This document shows, in pieces, positions 1-8,859 of a DNA stretch of 64,000 nucleotides. The stretch lies in assembly GCA_002402105.1 (NCBI GenBank), contig NVVD01000015.1, positions 27,488 to 91,487 of the forward strand, written 5' to 3'. The notes below the pieces were generated by a model that saw nothing but the letters and a program-made list of their open reading frames with translations, was not told the DNA's origin and did not search any database. How positions within the stretch are numbered: the first letter of the stretch is position 1; each line of letters begins with the position of its first letter. The position numbers and the translations under genes are program-made. This DNA is from Candidatus Cloacimonadota bacterium (GTDB lineage: Bacteria > Muiribacteriota > UBA6191).

Positions 1-1
1 A

Positions 2-2362
2 TCCTTTTTTATTTGGGGGGCTGGGCAGCTTTATAACAAAGAACCTAGAAAGTCTGCAATTTTTTTCTCAGGCCAACTAGTTTCTTTATTATATTTTTGG
101 GACTTTTTAATAAAAGGTGTTGTTTATCAAGTAGTTATTAGCCATACAGGTATTTTTTTATATAGCTTTTTTATTTTTTGTTTCAGTCTATTTTCTTTAT
201 TTATTTGGTTGTTTAATATTTTTGATGCCCATCGAGTGGCCTCTTTTTTAGAATTAGTATTTTATAGAACTGGCACTTTGAATTATTCAAAAGAGGCGGA
301 ATGGGGAGTCTCTGGCACAAGTAAATATGAAAGACCCTTTCCTTGGGGAAGTGCATTTTTATACATACTAGTAGTAATGGTATTAATGAAATATATTGTT
401 ACAGGTACAAAAAATGAGTTTCAAAGTTTAGTTTTGGCTATAGAAAGAGACCCAAGTAATATGTCTTATCGTCAAAATCTGGCTAATTTTTGGCAAAAAA
501 AAGGCAAAGTTAGACGTGCGGTTTTAGAGCTTGAAGAATATTCAGAGTTATACGCTTATACATTAAGTGATGAAAAAAAGTTAGAATTAAAAAGTTATTT
601 AAATTTCATTAAAAAGAAGCAATTTAAAAAGAACTTTCAAGTAGATAAAGTATTTCAAAATAAAGAGAAGCAAGTCAATTTTAGTGAACTTCGTAAAAGT
701 TTGAATTGGGTTTCTTTTGAAATTAGAGCATCTAAATATTTAGAAAATCATAAGTTATCAAAAGAGCTAGAAGATATACTTCTTTATGAGTACTTTCAAA
801 GAGAAGACTGGAAAAAAGCACGTTGGTTAGTGGCTAAAGCTATGCGTTCAAGACCTCATGACCCAGATTTAATTAGAAGCCTAGCAACGATCGAAAACTC
901 AATCATAGAACAGAAGAATCAAAAAATAATAATAACATCTCAAGAGCAATTACTATTTTTAGCAATTAATAAATTTAAAGAAAAAAACTATGAGAAGGTA
1001 CAGAAATTAATTGAAGAATATATTGACTTGGGTGGAGTTGATAAAGATGCTTACATATTGCTGATTAGTGCCTATCAAAAGCAGAAAAAATATCGACCAG
1101 GTATTCTGGTTTTAAATAGGGCAATCAGTTTGTTTCCAGATGATATAAATCTAAAATTGTCTTTAGCTAAATTTTATTACTTTTTAGACGATTACAGCCT
1201 ATCATTAAAAAGATTAGATCAGGTTTTTAAACAAGAAAAATTTAATGTTGAGGCAAGTAAAATTGTTGGAATGATTTATCGAAAACAAGGCAACTATAAA
1301 CAAGCGAGTAAGTATTTTGAAAGAGTTTTAAATCAAGAAAAGAGCAATGAAAAAATAATGTTTTTATTAGCTTACTCTTATTACAAACAAAATAAATATA
1401 TTTCCTCATTGAGAGTTTATCAAAAAATTTATAAACAAAATCCTAATTACCAAGGAATTAAATTTTATTTAGGATTGATAAAAGAAAAAGTAGGAGACCA
1501 TACTACTGCTCTTCGTTATTTAAGGCGTGTTTCAAAAAGTTCAGTATTTTATGAAAAAGCTCAATCTATTATCACAAGTATAATTCAAAAAAAGGGTGTG
1601 CCAAAGCGAAATAAACCAATAAATATAGTTGAAGAAGCTGTTGTTAAAAAATCTTCAGAAAAGATTGATGACCGTATAGACCAATTAGCTTTTTTGTTAA
1701 AAAATGCTGAGCAAGACTATTTGAATGAAGATTGGTCTTTAGCAATAGAGTCTTATCATAAAGTACTTGAATTTGACCCTCAAAATAAAAGAGCTTTAAA
1801 ACAAATGGGAAGAATTTATTTAGAAAGAGAGGGAGATTTTAAAAAAGCAAAATCATATTTGATTTTATTTTATGAGATGAGCCCTAGAGATACGTGGGTG
1901 AACAATGCGTTAGGTGTAATTTCAAAATCAGTGTCAAATAATGGTGAGGCAGCTAAATATTTTGAAAGAGCGTTAGAAAGCAGTCCAGAAAACCTAAATG
2001 CGAGCTTTAATTTAGCATTACTATATGAAGATTTAAATAGAATAGAAGAAGCAAAATATTACTATCGACAAGTTATTAAATTTCATAGAAATCATCAATT
2101 AGCCTATAACTATTTAGGCGATATTTTGTTTAATGAAGGTGAGTTTGTAAAAGCAGAAGAATATTATAGAGGCCTTTTGAAATTGGCACCAGACAATACA
2201 GGTGTTTTTTTTAAGATGTGCTTATGTTTAGAAAATCAAGCTCTTTATTCTTTGGCTTTACAGGAGTTACAACTATTACTAGAAAACTCAGAGGGCGAAG
2301 AGTTGATTGTAGATGAAATAGAAGTAGCAATTTCAAGAGTTAAAAGAAAACAGTCTGAATAA
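2..2362 (+). CDS. Membrane-anchored TPR-repeat protein, 5' end outside the window
   Basis: The reading frame is open from base 2, so the gene begins before the window; the TTG at 209 lies inside a hydrophobic segment and is not a credible start. The upstream residues include a GAGQLYNKEPRK stretch followed by hydrophobic spans, resembling TM2-type 'GxGQxYNG' membrane modules. Another membrane span lies near base 350. The rest is a long array of degenerate TPR helices, with regular repeats around 1680-2300 (for example AKYFERALESSPENLNASFN). TPR arrays are protein-interaction scaffolds. The C-terminus is charged and soluble. A scaffold role in envelope or pilus assembly is possible, but the partner is unknown. 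The next gene starts 143 bases on, after a hairpin. Confidence 0.75.
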   Translation, partial: SFFIWGAGQLYNKEPRKSAIFFSGQLVSLLYFWDFLIKGVVYQVVISHTGIFLYSFFIFCFSLFSLFIWLFNIFDAHRVASFLELVFYRTGTLNYSKEAEWGVSGTSKYERPFPWGSAFLYILVVMVLMKYIVTGTKNEFQSLVLAIERDPSNMSYRQNLANFWQKKGKVRRAVLELEEYSELYAYTLSDEKKLELKSYLNFIKKKQFKKNFQVDKVFQNKEKQVNFSELRKSLNWVSFEIRASKYLENHKLSKELEDILLYEYFQREDWKKARWLVAKAMRSRPHDPDLIRSLATIENSIIEQKNQKIIITSQEQLLFLAINKFKEKNYEKVQKLIEEYIDLGGVDKDAYILLISAYQKQKKYRPGILVLNRAISLFPDDINLKLSLAKFYYFLDDYSLSLKRLDQVFKQEKFNVEASKIVGMIYRKQGNYKQASKYFERVLNQEKSNEKIMFLLAYSYYKQNKYISSLRVYQKIYKQNPNYQGIKFYLGLIKEKVGDHTTALRYLRRVSKSSVFYEKAQSIITSIIQKKGVPKRNKPINIVEEAVVKKSSEKIDDRIDQLAFLLKNAEQDYLNEDWSLAIESYHKVLEFDPQNKRALKQMGRIYLEREGDFKKAKSYLILFYEMSPRDTWVNNALGVISKSVSNNGEAAKYFERALESSPENLNASFNLALLYEDLNRIEEAKYYYRQVIKFHRNHQLAYNYLGDILFNEGEFVKAEEYYRGLLKLAPDNTGVFFKMCLCLENQALYSLALQELQLLLENSEGEELIVDEIEVAISRVKRKQSE

Positions 2363-2445
2363 AAAACTTGTTAGCTTTATTTTTAAAAATTCTAGAAAAC
2401 TCTTTTCTGAAAAGCTTTGCTATGATAATATTCAGTTAATAGATG

Positions 2446-2473
2446 AATAGAAAATTGAGTCGCATTTTCTATT
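2446..2473 (+). terminator. Hairpin between the TPR gene and rpiB
   Basis: A 10-bp stem (AATAGAAAAT at 2446-2455 pairing with ATTTTCTATT at 2464-2473) has an 8-base loop and is followed by a short T-rich stretch. It could terminate the upstream TPR gene or sit in the leader of the rpiB operon. The stem is AT-rich and the T-tract is broken, so it is weaker than the other terminators here. Confidence 0.4.
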
Positions 2474-2505
2474 TTAAACAAGGTTTTTCTTAAAAGTAGA
2501 GAGTG

Positions 2506-2949
2506 ATGAAAATAATACTAGGTTCAGATCATGGTGGAAGTGACTACCTTAAAGAGATTAGTAAGCTTTTAGAAACAATGAAAATAGAGATCTCTACTCC
2601 TTGTGGCTTTCCTTTTGAATCTATTGATTACCCAGATGTAGTAAAAAGATGTGTAGAAGATTATAATAAATTAAAAGCAGATTTTATTATACTGGTTTGT
2701 GGCTCTGGTGTTGGTGTTTCAATTGCAGCAAATCGATACGAAAACATTCGTGCTGTTTTAACCTCAAATCCATATCAAGCACAATTGGCTCGTGAGCATA
2801 ATCATGCAAACTGTTTATGTTTTGGGCAAAGATTGTACGGAATAGACCAAGTTAAAGAGGTTATTAAGATATTTATTAATACTATAGGTTCAGAAGATAT
2901 GCGTCATTTAAGACGGATTGAAAAATTAGGAGACTTAGATAATGGCTAA
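2506..2949 (+). CDS. rpiB: Ribose-5-phosphate isomerase B
   Basis: A 147-residue protein of the RpiB/LacA/LacB family, which interconverts ribose 5-phosphate and ribulose 5-phosphate in the pentose phosphate pathway. The N-terminal GSDHGG motif, the [13 protein letters not shown] loop and the REHNHAN segment match E. coli RpiB. The Cys that opens the CGSG loop corresponds to the catalytic Cys of RpiB, so this copy looks active. A GTG sits directly before the ATG (2503); I prefer the ATG because the family begins MKI. It overlaps upp by 8 bases, and with metK forms a compact operon supplying pentose, pyrimidine and methyl-donor metabolism. A second, Cys-less homologue lies in the microcompartment operon at 8407. 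Confidence 0.9.
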   Translation: MKIILGSDHGGSDYLKEISKLLETMKIEISTPCGFPFESIDYPDVVKRCVEDYNKLKADFIILVCGSGVGVSIAANRYENIRAVLTSNPYQAQLAREHNHANCLCFGQRLYGIDQVKEVIKIFINTIGSEDMRHLRRIEKLGDLDNG

Positions 2950-3571
2950 ACTAACTGTTTATGATCACCCACTGATAAAACATAAGATTACTAGATTACG
3001 AGATAAAAATGTAGACTCAAAACTTTTTCGAGAGTTAGTAAATGAAGTGGCTTCATTAATGATATATGAGGTGACAAGAGAGTTGCCTGTTATTGATGTT
3101 GAGGTTGAAACTCCTTTGATGACTTGTAAAGGTTATCAGGTGAGTGGAGACTCAATTGCTGTTGTACCTGTTTTAAGAGCAGGGCTTGGTATGATGGATG
3201 GGATAATGAATGTTATTCCAATGGCAAGAGTAGGTCATATTGGCTTGTATAGAGACCCAAAATCTTTGAAACCAGTTGAGTATTATTGTAAACTTCCAGG
3301 CTCTTTAGAAGAAAAGTTTGTTATACTAGCAGATCCTATGTTAGCAACAGGCTTTTCTGCAGCAGCAGCAATTGATTTATTAAAGAAAAATGGAGCAAAA
3401 AAAATAGTTTTTGCCTGTATTTTAGCTGCACCAGAAGGTGTGAAAGCTTTAAGTGAATTACATCCAGATGTAGATGTGTATACAGCAGCATATGATGAAA
3501 AATTAAATGAAAATGGATATATCGTCCCAGGTCTAGGAGACGCTGGAGACAGAATTTTTGGAACAAAGTAA
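2942..3571 (+). CDS. upp: Uracil phosphoribosyltransferase
   Basis: A 209-residue protein of the usual Upp length. It converts uracil and PRPP to UMP in pyrimidine salvage. The sequence follows the family from end to end: [13 protein letters not shown] at the N-terminus, [13 protein letters not shown] in the middle, the PRPP-binding loop [10 protein letters not shown] and the C-terminal [13 protein letters not shown] that binds uracil. The start overlaps the end of rpiB (8 bases), suggesting translational coupling, and metK follows within 12 bases. Ribose 5-phosphate from RpiB is the precursor of the PRPP used here, which fits the pairing. Confidence 0.96.
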   Translation: MAKLTVYDHPLIKHKITRLRDKNVDSKLFRELVNEVASLMIYEVTRELPVIDVEVETPLMTCKGYQVSGDSIAVVPVLRAGLGMMDGIMNVIPMARVGHIGLYRDPKSLKPVEYYCKLPGSLEEKFVILADPMLATGFSAAAAIDLLKKNGAKKIVFACILAAPEGVKALSELHPDVDVYTAAYDEKLNENGYIVPGLGDAGDRIFGTK

Positions 3572-3583
3572 GTGGAGCAATTT

Positions 3584-4765
3584 ATGACAAAGAAAAGATA
3601 CTTCTCATCCGAATCAGTAACAGAAGGCCATCCAGATAAAATGGCAGATCAGATATCAGATGCAGTTTTAGATGCAATTATGGCAAATGATCCTAATGGA
3701 CGTGTTGCTTGTGAAACAGCATTAACCACTGGAATGGTAATGGTTATGGGTGAGATTACTACAGATTGTTATGTAGATGTACCAAAAATAGTTAGAGATG
3801 TTGTTAAAGATATCGGTTATACAAATGCAGATTATGGCTTAGACTATAAGTCTTGTGCTGTACTTGTGACTATTGATGAACAATCTCCAGATATTTCTCA
3901 GGGTGTTACAGAGTCTCTTGAATTTAGAGGAGATGCTTCTGATAAATACGATGAAGTTGGTGCTGGAGATCAAGGTATGATGTTTGGTTATGCCTGTAAA
4001 GAAACAGAAGAGTTAATGCCTTTGCCAATTACTTTGGCTCATAAACTAACAAATAAATTGGCAGAAGTTAGAAAACGTGGTTCGTTAAAATATTTAAGAC
4101 CAGATGGAAAAGCTCAAGTGACAGTTGAATATGATGGTTTTATTCCAAAAAGAATTGAAGCTGTTGTAATTTCAACACAGCATGATGAAGACATTACGCT
4201 TGAAGCTTTAACAGAAGATGTGAAAGCTCAAGTCATTATGTCAGTATTGCCTTCTGATTTGGTAGATGCTGATACTAAAGTTTATGTTAATCCAACTGGT
4301 AGGTTTGTAATTGGTGGGCCACACGGAGATGCTGGTTTAACTGGTAGAAAAATTATTGTAGATACTTATGGTGGCATGGGTCGTCATGGTGGTGGAGCAT
4401 TTTCTGGTAAAGATTGTACAAAAGTAGATAGATCAGCAGCTTATGCTTGTAGATATATTGCTAAAAACTTAGTTGCTGCTGGATTTGCAGATAGACTAGA
4501 AATTCAAGTTGCTTATGCAATTGGTGTTTCTAGACCAATGTCAGTACTTGTAGATACTTTTGGTACAGGTACAATGGATGAAGATAAAATTGAAGATGTA
4601 GTTTCAAAAGTTTTTGATCTTAGGCCTGGCGCTATTATTGATCATTTACGTCTTAGAAGACCGATTTATCGACAAACTGCTGCATATGGTCATTTTGGAA
4701 GAAATGATTTAGACCTTCCTTGGGAGCAGTTAGATAAGGTTGATGAATTAAAAAAATATTTATAA
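3584..4765 (+). CDS. metK: S-adenosylmethionine synthetase
   Basis: A 393-residue MetK, making SAM from methionine and ATP. Family signatures are [20 protein letters not shown] near the N-terminus, [12 protein letters not shown], and the glycine-rich [20 protein letters not shown]. The frame extends to a GTG at 3572, but a GGAG ribosome-binding site at 3574-3577 sits 6 bases before the ATG at 3584, so the ATG is the start. It is the third gene after rpiB and upp and is followed by a strong terminator. SAM would feed the radical SAM enzymes in the window (the fusion at 51758 and mtaB). I saw no SAM riboswitch upstream, so regulation is probably with the operon. Confidence 0.97.
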   Translation: MTKKRYFSSESVTEGHPDKMADQISDAVLDAIMANDPNGRVACETALTTGMVMVMGEITTDCYVDVPKIVRDVVKDIGYTNADYGLDYKSCAVLVTIDEQSPDISQGVTESLEFRGDASDKYDEVGAGDQGMMFGYACKETEELMPLPITLAHKLTNKLAEVRKRGSLKYLRPDGKAQVTVEYDGFIPKRIEAVVISTQHDEDITLEALTEDVKAQVIMSVLPSDLVDADTKVYVNPTGRFVIGGPHGDAGLTGRKIIVDTYGGMGRHGGGAFSGKDCTKVDRSAAYACRYIAKNLVAAGFADRLEIQVAYAIGVSRPMSVLVDTFGTGTMDEDKIEDVVSKVFDLRPGAIIDHLRLRRPIYRQTAAYGHFGRNDLDLPWEQLDKVDELKKYL

Positions 4766-4786
4766 TTCTTTTACTTATATATTTTT

Positions 4787-4824
4787 AAAATCCTTTCTAT
4801 CTTTTGATAGGAAGGATTTTTTTT
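4787..4824 (+). terminator. Rho-independent terminator of the rpiB-upp-metK operon
   Basis: A 15-bp stem (AAAATCCTTTCTATC at 4787-4801 with GATAGGAAGGATTTT at 4806-4820), a TTTT loop and a run of eight T. Confidence 0.93.
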
Positions 4825-4977
4825 GTAAAAATAGATATTTAATTACAAAAAAGAAGAGATATAAGAACTTTTGTATAACTATAAAAAAAATGAAAAATTG
4901 AGCTATAAGTCTATCTTGAATTGAAATGTAAAAAGGACGAGAAATGTAAAAGTATATTGGTAAATATTGGAGATGAA

Positions 4978-5640
4978 ATGAAGTACTTTTTACTTATATC
5001 TATATTATTGGTTTCAAATACATTTGGACATAATACTTGGTTTGGTCCTACTGGTTTAATTATGATGCCAACAACTACTTTAGTTCGGCCTCAAGAGACT
5101 GCCGTATCTACATTTTTTTCGTTTGGAAGTGGAGATAATTATCAAGGTATTAATGCTAGTTTTAGTTTTAGTGAAAAACTAGAAATAAGTTTAGCTGATA
5201 TGGGTGGTAGACGTGATAGAAGGGGTTCTTCTTCAATCTTTTCATTCAAGTATTCTCCCTATGCAAATTTAGCTGTAGGAGCAATGTTTGATAATCATAG
5301 TAATCACCAAAATACAGTATATTCTGTGATTGGCTCGCCAGAAAACTCAGTTTACCTTGGTATTGGTGCTAACTTTGGAAGTGGAAGAAGAGCTTTACTG
5401 GGTAATTATTCAACAAGTAAAAATGACATGGAAACATTTTTCTTTATGGCAGGGGCAAGGGTAGACTTATCAGAGATTTACCCCTCTTTAGAGGCTCTTC
5501 TTGAATTTAATGGAGATACAATGTCAGTTGGATTGGGCTATGTTCCAAAAACAAATTGGGACTTTCAAATTGATTATATGAGTTCGGGTGACTTACAAAA
5601 AGATGATAAATATACTTTATCACTTGGTTCACGATTTTAA
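4978..5640 (+). CDS. Predicted outer-membrane beta-barrel protein, YjbH-like
   Basis: A 220-residue protein with a signal peptide (MKYFLLISILLVSNTFG). The mature start, WFGPTGLIMMPTT, resembles the GxTGLxxxPTA opening of YjbH-type outer-membrane proteins. Repeated short amphipathic strands (SFSFSEKLEISLADMGG, FSFKYSPYANLAVGAMF) and a C-terminal strand ending in F fit a small barrel. The frame extends to a TTG at 4921, but GGAG 6 bases before the ATG at 4978 and the signal peptide fix the start. The next gene follows in 13 bases, so the two are probably co-transcribed. Barrel type is inferred from the pattern; ligand and partner are unknown. Confidence 0.7.
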   Translation: MKYFLLISILLVSNTFGHNTWFGPTGLIMMPTTTLVRPQETAVSTFFSFGSGDNYQGINASFSFSEKLEISLADMGGRRDRRGSSSIFSFKYSPYANLAVGAMFDNHSNHQNTVYSVIGSPENSVYLGIGANFGSGRRALLGNYSTSKNDMETFFFMAGARVDLSEIYPSLEALLEFNGDTMSVGLGYVPKTNWDFQIDYMSSGDLQKDDKYTLSLGSRF

Positions 5641-5653
5641 TTTAGGAGTAGAA

Positions 5654-6130
5654 ATGAAAATAAATTTATTAATAATATTGGTGTTAGCAAGTTTTCAGTC
5701 TGTAGATGCATATAATTTTAGATATAAAGCAAGTAGAAGTAATGCTCAAAACAGTAGGGACCAAAAGACTCTATCAAATAAAAGGGGCATTAAAAAATAT
5801 AATAACTCTAACTTTTCTCGTCAAAAACCTACTTCTTCTTTTGGTTTTGAGGTTTTTAATGAAACAGAAAAAAAGCTAAAAGCTCCAAAATATACAAGTC
5901 AAACAAGGAGAATGGGAAGAGGTCCTCAAAAAAGGATAAACCCTAAAAATATTTTAAAAAGAGAGAAAAAAAGAAATACTCGTTCAAAAAGAAAAATAGA
6001 AAATATTAAAGCTGTTGGGTATACAGGGGAGTTTTATGGTGGAGGAAACTCTTTGTTTGAAGTTGATCCTGGACTTGTTAATCGTTGGAATAAACCAGGT
6101 TTAATTTTAAGTAAAACTAAAAAGTGGTAA
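5654..6130 (+). CDS. Basic exported protein of unknown function
   Basis: A 158-residue protein with a signal peptide ending near SVDA. The mature part is very rich in Lys, Arg, Asn and Ser and looks disordered for about 90 residues, with a more ordered C-terminal segment (VGYTGEFYGGGNSLFEVDPG). An AGGAG at 5644-5648 precedes the ATG at 5654; the upstream frame extension overlaps the preceding gene and is ignored. No family is recognised. Its position 13 bases after a predicted outer-membrane barrel suggests a surface or periplasmic partner, which is inference only. Confidence 0.6.
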   Translation: MKINLLIILVLASFQSVDAYNFRYKASRSNAQNSRDQKTLSNKRGIKKYNNSNFSRQKPTSSFGFEVFNETEKKLKAPKYTSQTRRMGRGPQKRINPKNILKREKKRNTRSKRKIENIKAVGYTGEFYGGGNSLFEVDPGLVNRWNKPGLILSKTKKW

Positions 6131-6139
6131 TTATATACT

Positions 6140-6167
6140 TTGATTCATTAATTGTGTGTGTTAAACT
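6140..6167 (+). promoter_or_regulatory. Sigma-70-type promoter of the structured RNA
   Basis: The -35 TTGATT (6140-6145), a 16-base spacer and the -10 TAAACT (6162-6167) place transcription start at about 6174, exactly where the folded RNA begins. Confidence 0.55.
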
Positions 6168-6173
6168 ATTTTT

Positions 6174-6318
6174 CACCTGTGGTATGCGTAATGAAATTCT
6201 GTTTTGAGGCCTACATAATTTTGCAAGGAAAGTTGATTTCGAACTTGTTTGAGTCGCTTATCTGCCTGTTTTTAAACAGGCCTGCAAAACCTTTTCATAC
6301 GGTATTACGGGTTTTTTA
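6174..6318 (+). ncRNA. Structured RNA of about 145 nt ahead of the microcompartment operon
   Basis: The sequence folds as one closed unit. An outer helix pairs 6176-6196 with 6293-6311 with two single-base bulges (G6186, A6191). A second helix pairs TTTTGCAAGG (6219-6228) with CCTGCAAAA (6281-6289). Inside it are a hairpin with stem CCTGTTT/AAACAGG (6264-6280) and a smaller AAGTT/AACTT hairpin near 6230-6246. The 3' side of the outer helix runs straight into TTTTTT, so the RNA ends as its own terminator, and a promoter sits just upstream. It could be a stand-alone small RNA or a terminating leader that controls the shell operon starting 56 bases later. I do not recognise a 6S, cobalamin, SAM, TPP or FMN consensus. 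Confidence 0.55.
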
Positions 6319-6373
6319 AATTATAATAGCTATAAATGAGCTAAAAACTAAAATATATTTGTGGAGGAATGCA

Positions 6374-6664
6374 ATGCAAGTAGGCGAAGCTTTAGGAATG
6401 ATTGAGACTAAAGGGTTAGTAGGGTTAATTGAGGCATCTGATGCTATGTGTAAGGCTGCTAATGTTACTTTAGTTTCTTGGGAAAAAGTCGGTGGTGGAA
6501 TGGTAACTGCTCTTATTCGTGGTGATGTTGCTGCTGTAAAAGCTGCTACTGATGCTGGGGCTGCTGCGGCCAATAAAGTGGGCGAGTTAATTTCTGTTCA
6601 TGTTATTCCAAGACCACATTCTGATCTTGAAGATGTTTTTGCTTTATCTCAAAAGAAAAAATAG
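6374..6664 (+). CDS. Bacterial microcompartment hexamer shell protein (BMC-H)
   Basis: A 96-residue single-domain BMC protein of the PduA/PduJ/EutM type. These hexamers tile the facets of protein microcompartments and pass substrates through a central pore. The start [20 protein letters not shown] is the diagnostic first helix, and [21 protein letters not shown] matches the strand, pore-loop and helix region; the usual KIGSG pore loop here reads KVGGG. GGAGG at 6363-6367, six bases before the ATG at 6374, fixes the start over the TTG at 6359. It opens an operon of BMC-P, aldehyde dehydrogenase, RpiB-like and BMC-P genes. It is the only hexamer gene in the window and there is no tandem-domain BMC-T. 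Confidence 0.95.
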   Translation: MQVGEALGMIETKGLVGLIEASDAMCKAANVTLVSWEKVGGGMVTALIRGDVAAVKAATDAGAAAANKVGELISVHVIPRPHSDLEDVFALSQKKK

Positions 6665-6667
6665 AAA

Positions 6668-6937
6668 ATGAAACTAGGTAGAATTGAAGGTACTGTAGTT
6701 TGTACTATTAAAGATGAAAGACTTTTGGGTCTAAAACTATTAATAGTGCATGAATGTGATGTCCATCTAAAAGCTATTAATGCTTATCATGTGGCAGCAG
6801 ATACAGTACAAGCAGGGCCTGGAGATTTAGTAATGTTTGCCTCTGGAAGCTCTGCTAGACAAACTGAATTAACACAAAAAAAAGCCATCGACTGTGCTAT
6901 TGTCGCTATCGTTGATAGTGTAAACCTAATACAATAG
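6668..6937 (+). CDS. Microcompartment pentamer vertex protein (BMC-P, EutN/CcmL family)
   Basis: An 89-residue EutN/CcmL-family protein; pentamers of this family cap the vertices of the shell. It begins MKLGRIEGTVVCTIKDERLLGLKLLIV, close to the family opening (GxVxGxVVaTxK...L.GxKLLxV). The segment VQAGPGDLVMFASGSSAR carries the conserved GxGDxVLxxxGSSAR signature and IVAIVD ends the fold. It starts 3 bases after the BMC-H stop. A second BMC-P closes the same operon at 8856. Two vertex proteins with one hexamer protein is a small but sufficient shell set in principle. Confidence 0.93.
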   Translation: MKLGRIEGTVVCTIKDERLLGLKLLIVHECDVHLKAINAYHVAADTVQAGPGDLVMFASGSSARQTELTQKKAIDCAIVAIVDSVNLIQ

Positions 6938-6991
6938 CATTCAATATATCAAAAGAAATTAAAATGATGGCTTTTCTCTTAGGAGAGAAAA

Positions 6992-8407
6992 ATGGATTAT
7001 TCTTCTGATGATATAGCACGAATTGTATCTCGAGTAGTAGAGCAATTGGATAGAAACTCAAATGTTTCAAGTACACCAGGTGTGAGTCTTGGAGACAATG
7101 GGCTTTTAGGATGCTATCAATCAATTGATGAGTGCGTAGAAAAAGCTTCTCTAGCTTATCAATCTTTCAAGGCTTATTCTTTATCTCAAAGAGAGCGATT
7201 TATTTTTGAAATAAGAAAAATCTGTATGGATAATTTAGAAGCTTTAGCTCGTATGGCTTTTGAAGAAACTTCTTTAGGACGTTTTGAAGATAAAGTTGAA
7301 AAAAATAGATTAGTTATCGAAAAAACCCCAGGAACAGAAGACTTACAGCCGATTGCTTACTCGGGAGATAATGGTTTGACCTTAGTAGAAAGCTCTGCTT
7401 ACGGAGTGATTGGTGCTATTACCCCAACAACAAATCCAACAGAAACAATCATAAATAATTCTATTGGGATGATAGCTGCTGGTAATTCAGTGGTATTTAA
7501 TCCTCATCCTCGCGCTAGAAGATCCTGTGCTTATGCCGTTCATTTAATCAATGAAGCAATTATATCGTGTGGAGGTCCAAGAGACTTGGCTACTATCATG
7601 GAGCATCCATCAATGGAGTCAGGCCAAGAGTTAATGGAACACGATGGTATTCGTATACTAGTTGTTACAGGTGGGCCAGGCTTGGTTAAAGCAGCGGCAA
7701 AATCAGGAAAAAAGGTGATTGGCGCAGGCCCGGGAAATCCTCCTTGTATTGTTGATGAAACAGCAGATTTGGATGCAGCAGCAAGATATTTGGTTCAAGG
7801 AGCAACTTTAGATAATAATATTTTGTGTATTGCTGAAAAAGAAGTATTTGTAGTTGAATCTGTTGCAGATGAGTTTATGCAAGCTTTAAAAAGAAACAAT
7901 GCTTATCATGTAATTGGAGCAAATATTTCAAAATTAGAAAATCTGATTTATCAAGATAATCATATGAATGCTGATTTTATTGGAAAAGATGCTTCCTTTA
8001 TTTTGTCTCATGTAGGTATTCATACTGATTCAAATATTCGTTTAGCTTTTATGGAAGTGTCAAATGATCACTTTTTAGTGCATACAGAGCAAATGATGCC
8101 AGTTATGCCAATTGTACGTTGTAAAGATGTAAAAGAAGCTATTGATAGAGCTATTGTAGCTGAAAAAGGTTGCTTACATACGGCTACAATGCATTCAAAA
8201 AATTTAGATAACTTACATGAAATGGCTGTGAGATCTGAAGTCAGTATTTTTGTTAAAAATGGGCCTTCATGTGCTGGCCTTGGTTTTGGGGGAGAAGGGT
8301 TTTCTACCATGACAATTGCTGGGCATACTGGTGAAGGTTTAACCTCTGCAAGAACATACACTCGTTCAAGAAGATGTGTATTAAAAGGTCACTTTAGGAT
8401 TGTGTAA
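6992..8407 (+). CDS. CoA-acylating aldehyde dehydrogenase, microcompartment-targeted (PduP/EutE type)
   Basis: A 471-residue aldehyde dehydrogenase of the PduP/EutE group, which oxidises an aldehyde to acyl-CoA with NAD+ inside the shell. The first 20 residues (DYSSDDIARIVSRVVEQL) form an amphipathic helix separated by a Ser/Asn-rich linker, the layout of an encapsulation peptide. The core has GVIGAITPTTNPTET, GGPGLVKAAAKSGKKVIGAG and, near residue 278, NILCIAEKE with the catalytic Cys. The strong match in the Cys region favours the acylating group over ordinary ALDHs. The stop shares one base with the RpiB-like start at 8407. Missing from the neighbourhood are a phosphotransacylase and an alcohol dehydrogenase, the usual recycling enzymes. 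Confidence 0.93.
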   Translation: MDYSSDDIARIVSRVVEQLDRNSNVSSTPGVSLGDNGLLGCYQSIDECVEKASLAYQSFKAYSLSQRERFIFEIRKICMDNLEALARMAFEETSLGRFEDKVEKNRLVIEKTPGTEDLQPIAYSGDNGLTLVESSAYGVIGAITPTTNPTETIINNSIGMIAAGNSVVFNPHPRARRSCAYAVHLINEAIISCGGPRDLATIMEHPSMESGQELMEHDGIRILVVTGGPGLVKAAAKSGKKVIGAGPGNPPCIVDETADLDAAARYLVQGATLDNNILCIAEKEVFVVESVADEFMQALKRNNAYHVIGANISKLENLIYQDNHMNADFIGKDASFILSHVGIHTDSNIRLAFMEVSNDHFLVHTEQMMPVMPIVRCKDVKEAIDRAIVAEKGCLHTATMHSKNLDNLHEMAVRSEVSIFVKNGPSCAGLGFGGEGFSTMTIAGHTGEGLTSARTYTRSRRCVLKGHFRIV

Positions 8408-8859
8408 TGTATAAAATATCTATTGCTTCTGATCATGGTGGTTATCGATTAAAAAATGTTTTGGTCAAATATTTAAAAGAAGATTTGGCCTATGAAATAG
8501 TAGATGATTTAGGACCATTTGATTCAGCAAGTGTAAACTATCCAGAGTATGCTTTAATGGTGGCTAGGTCAGTAGCTATGGGTCATTATGATATTGGTAT
8601 CATGCTTGATGGTGTGGGTATTGGTTCTACTATGCTTGCTAATAAAGTAGATGGGGTTCGTTGTGCTATGTGTTATGACGACTTTACTACAAACAATGCA
8701 AGAGAGCACAATCATGCTAATATGTTATGTATTGGTGGGCAAACAATCGGTGATACTCTGGCAAAGGCTATAGTTAAAAAATTTTTAAATACCATACCAG
8801 CTTTAGGTAGGCATGCAGATAGGGTTCAAATGATTATGGATGTAGAGTTGATGTCATGA
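8407..8859 (+). CDS. RpiB/LacAB-like protein of the microcompartment operon, catalytic Cys replaced
   Basis: A 150-residue RpiB/LacA/LacB-family protein. SDHGGYRLKN at the N-terminus and [15 protein letters not shown] are well conserved, but the loop that is [13 protein letters not shown] in the upstream rpiB (2506) is DGVGIGSTMLANK here, so Asp replaces the catalytic Cys. Family members occur in sugar-phosphate-utilising microcompartment loci, normally with an aldolase of the DeoC type; none is seen here. The gene overlaps the dehydrogenase by one base and the second BMC-P by four, so it is translated with the shell. It may isomerise a different sugar phosphate by another mechanism, or act as a lyase or a binding protein. 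The exact reaction is not shown by the sequence. Confidence 0.88.
   Translation: MYKISIASDHGGYRLKNVLVKYLKEDLAYEIVDDLGPFDSASVNYPEYALMVARSVAMGHYDIGIMLDGVGIGSTMLANKVDGVRCAMCYDDFTTNNAREHNHANMLCIGGQTIGDTLAKAIVKKFLNTIPALGRHADRVQMIMDVELMS

Noticed and set aside
209..2362. TTG at 209 as the start of the first gene
   Set aside because: The frame is open to base 2 and the upstream residues form a plausible membrane module, so the gene is cut by the window edge.
3572..3583. GTG at 3572 as the metK start
   Set aside because: The GGAG at 3574-3577 would then lie inside the gene, while it is well placed for the ATG at 3584, where the family alignment begins.
6174..6318. Cobalamin riboswitch, 6S RNA or tRNA-like element in the RNA before the BMC operon
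   Set aside because: I looked for the B12 box, the long unbranched 6S rod and a T-arm around GATTTCGAAC. None fits: the 6S pattern would need an unbranched central bubble, and the inner part here is branched. I left the RNA unassigned.
6316..6573. An 85-residue minus-strand frame opposite the BMC-H gene
   Set aside because: Its Ala/Ser/Ile-rich product is the reflected codon pattern of the shell gene, it has no ribosome-binding site, and the plus-strand gene is certain.
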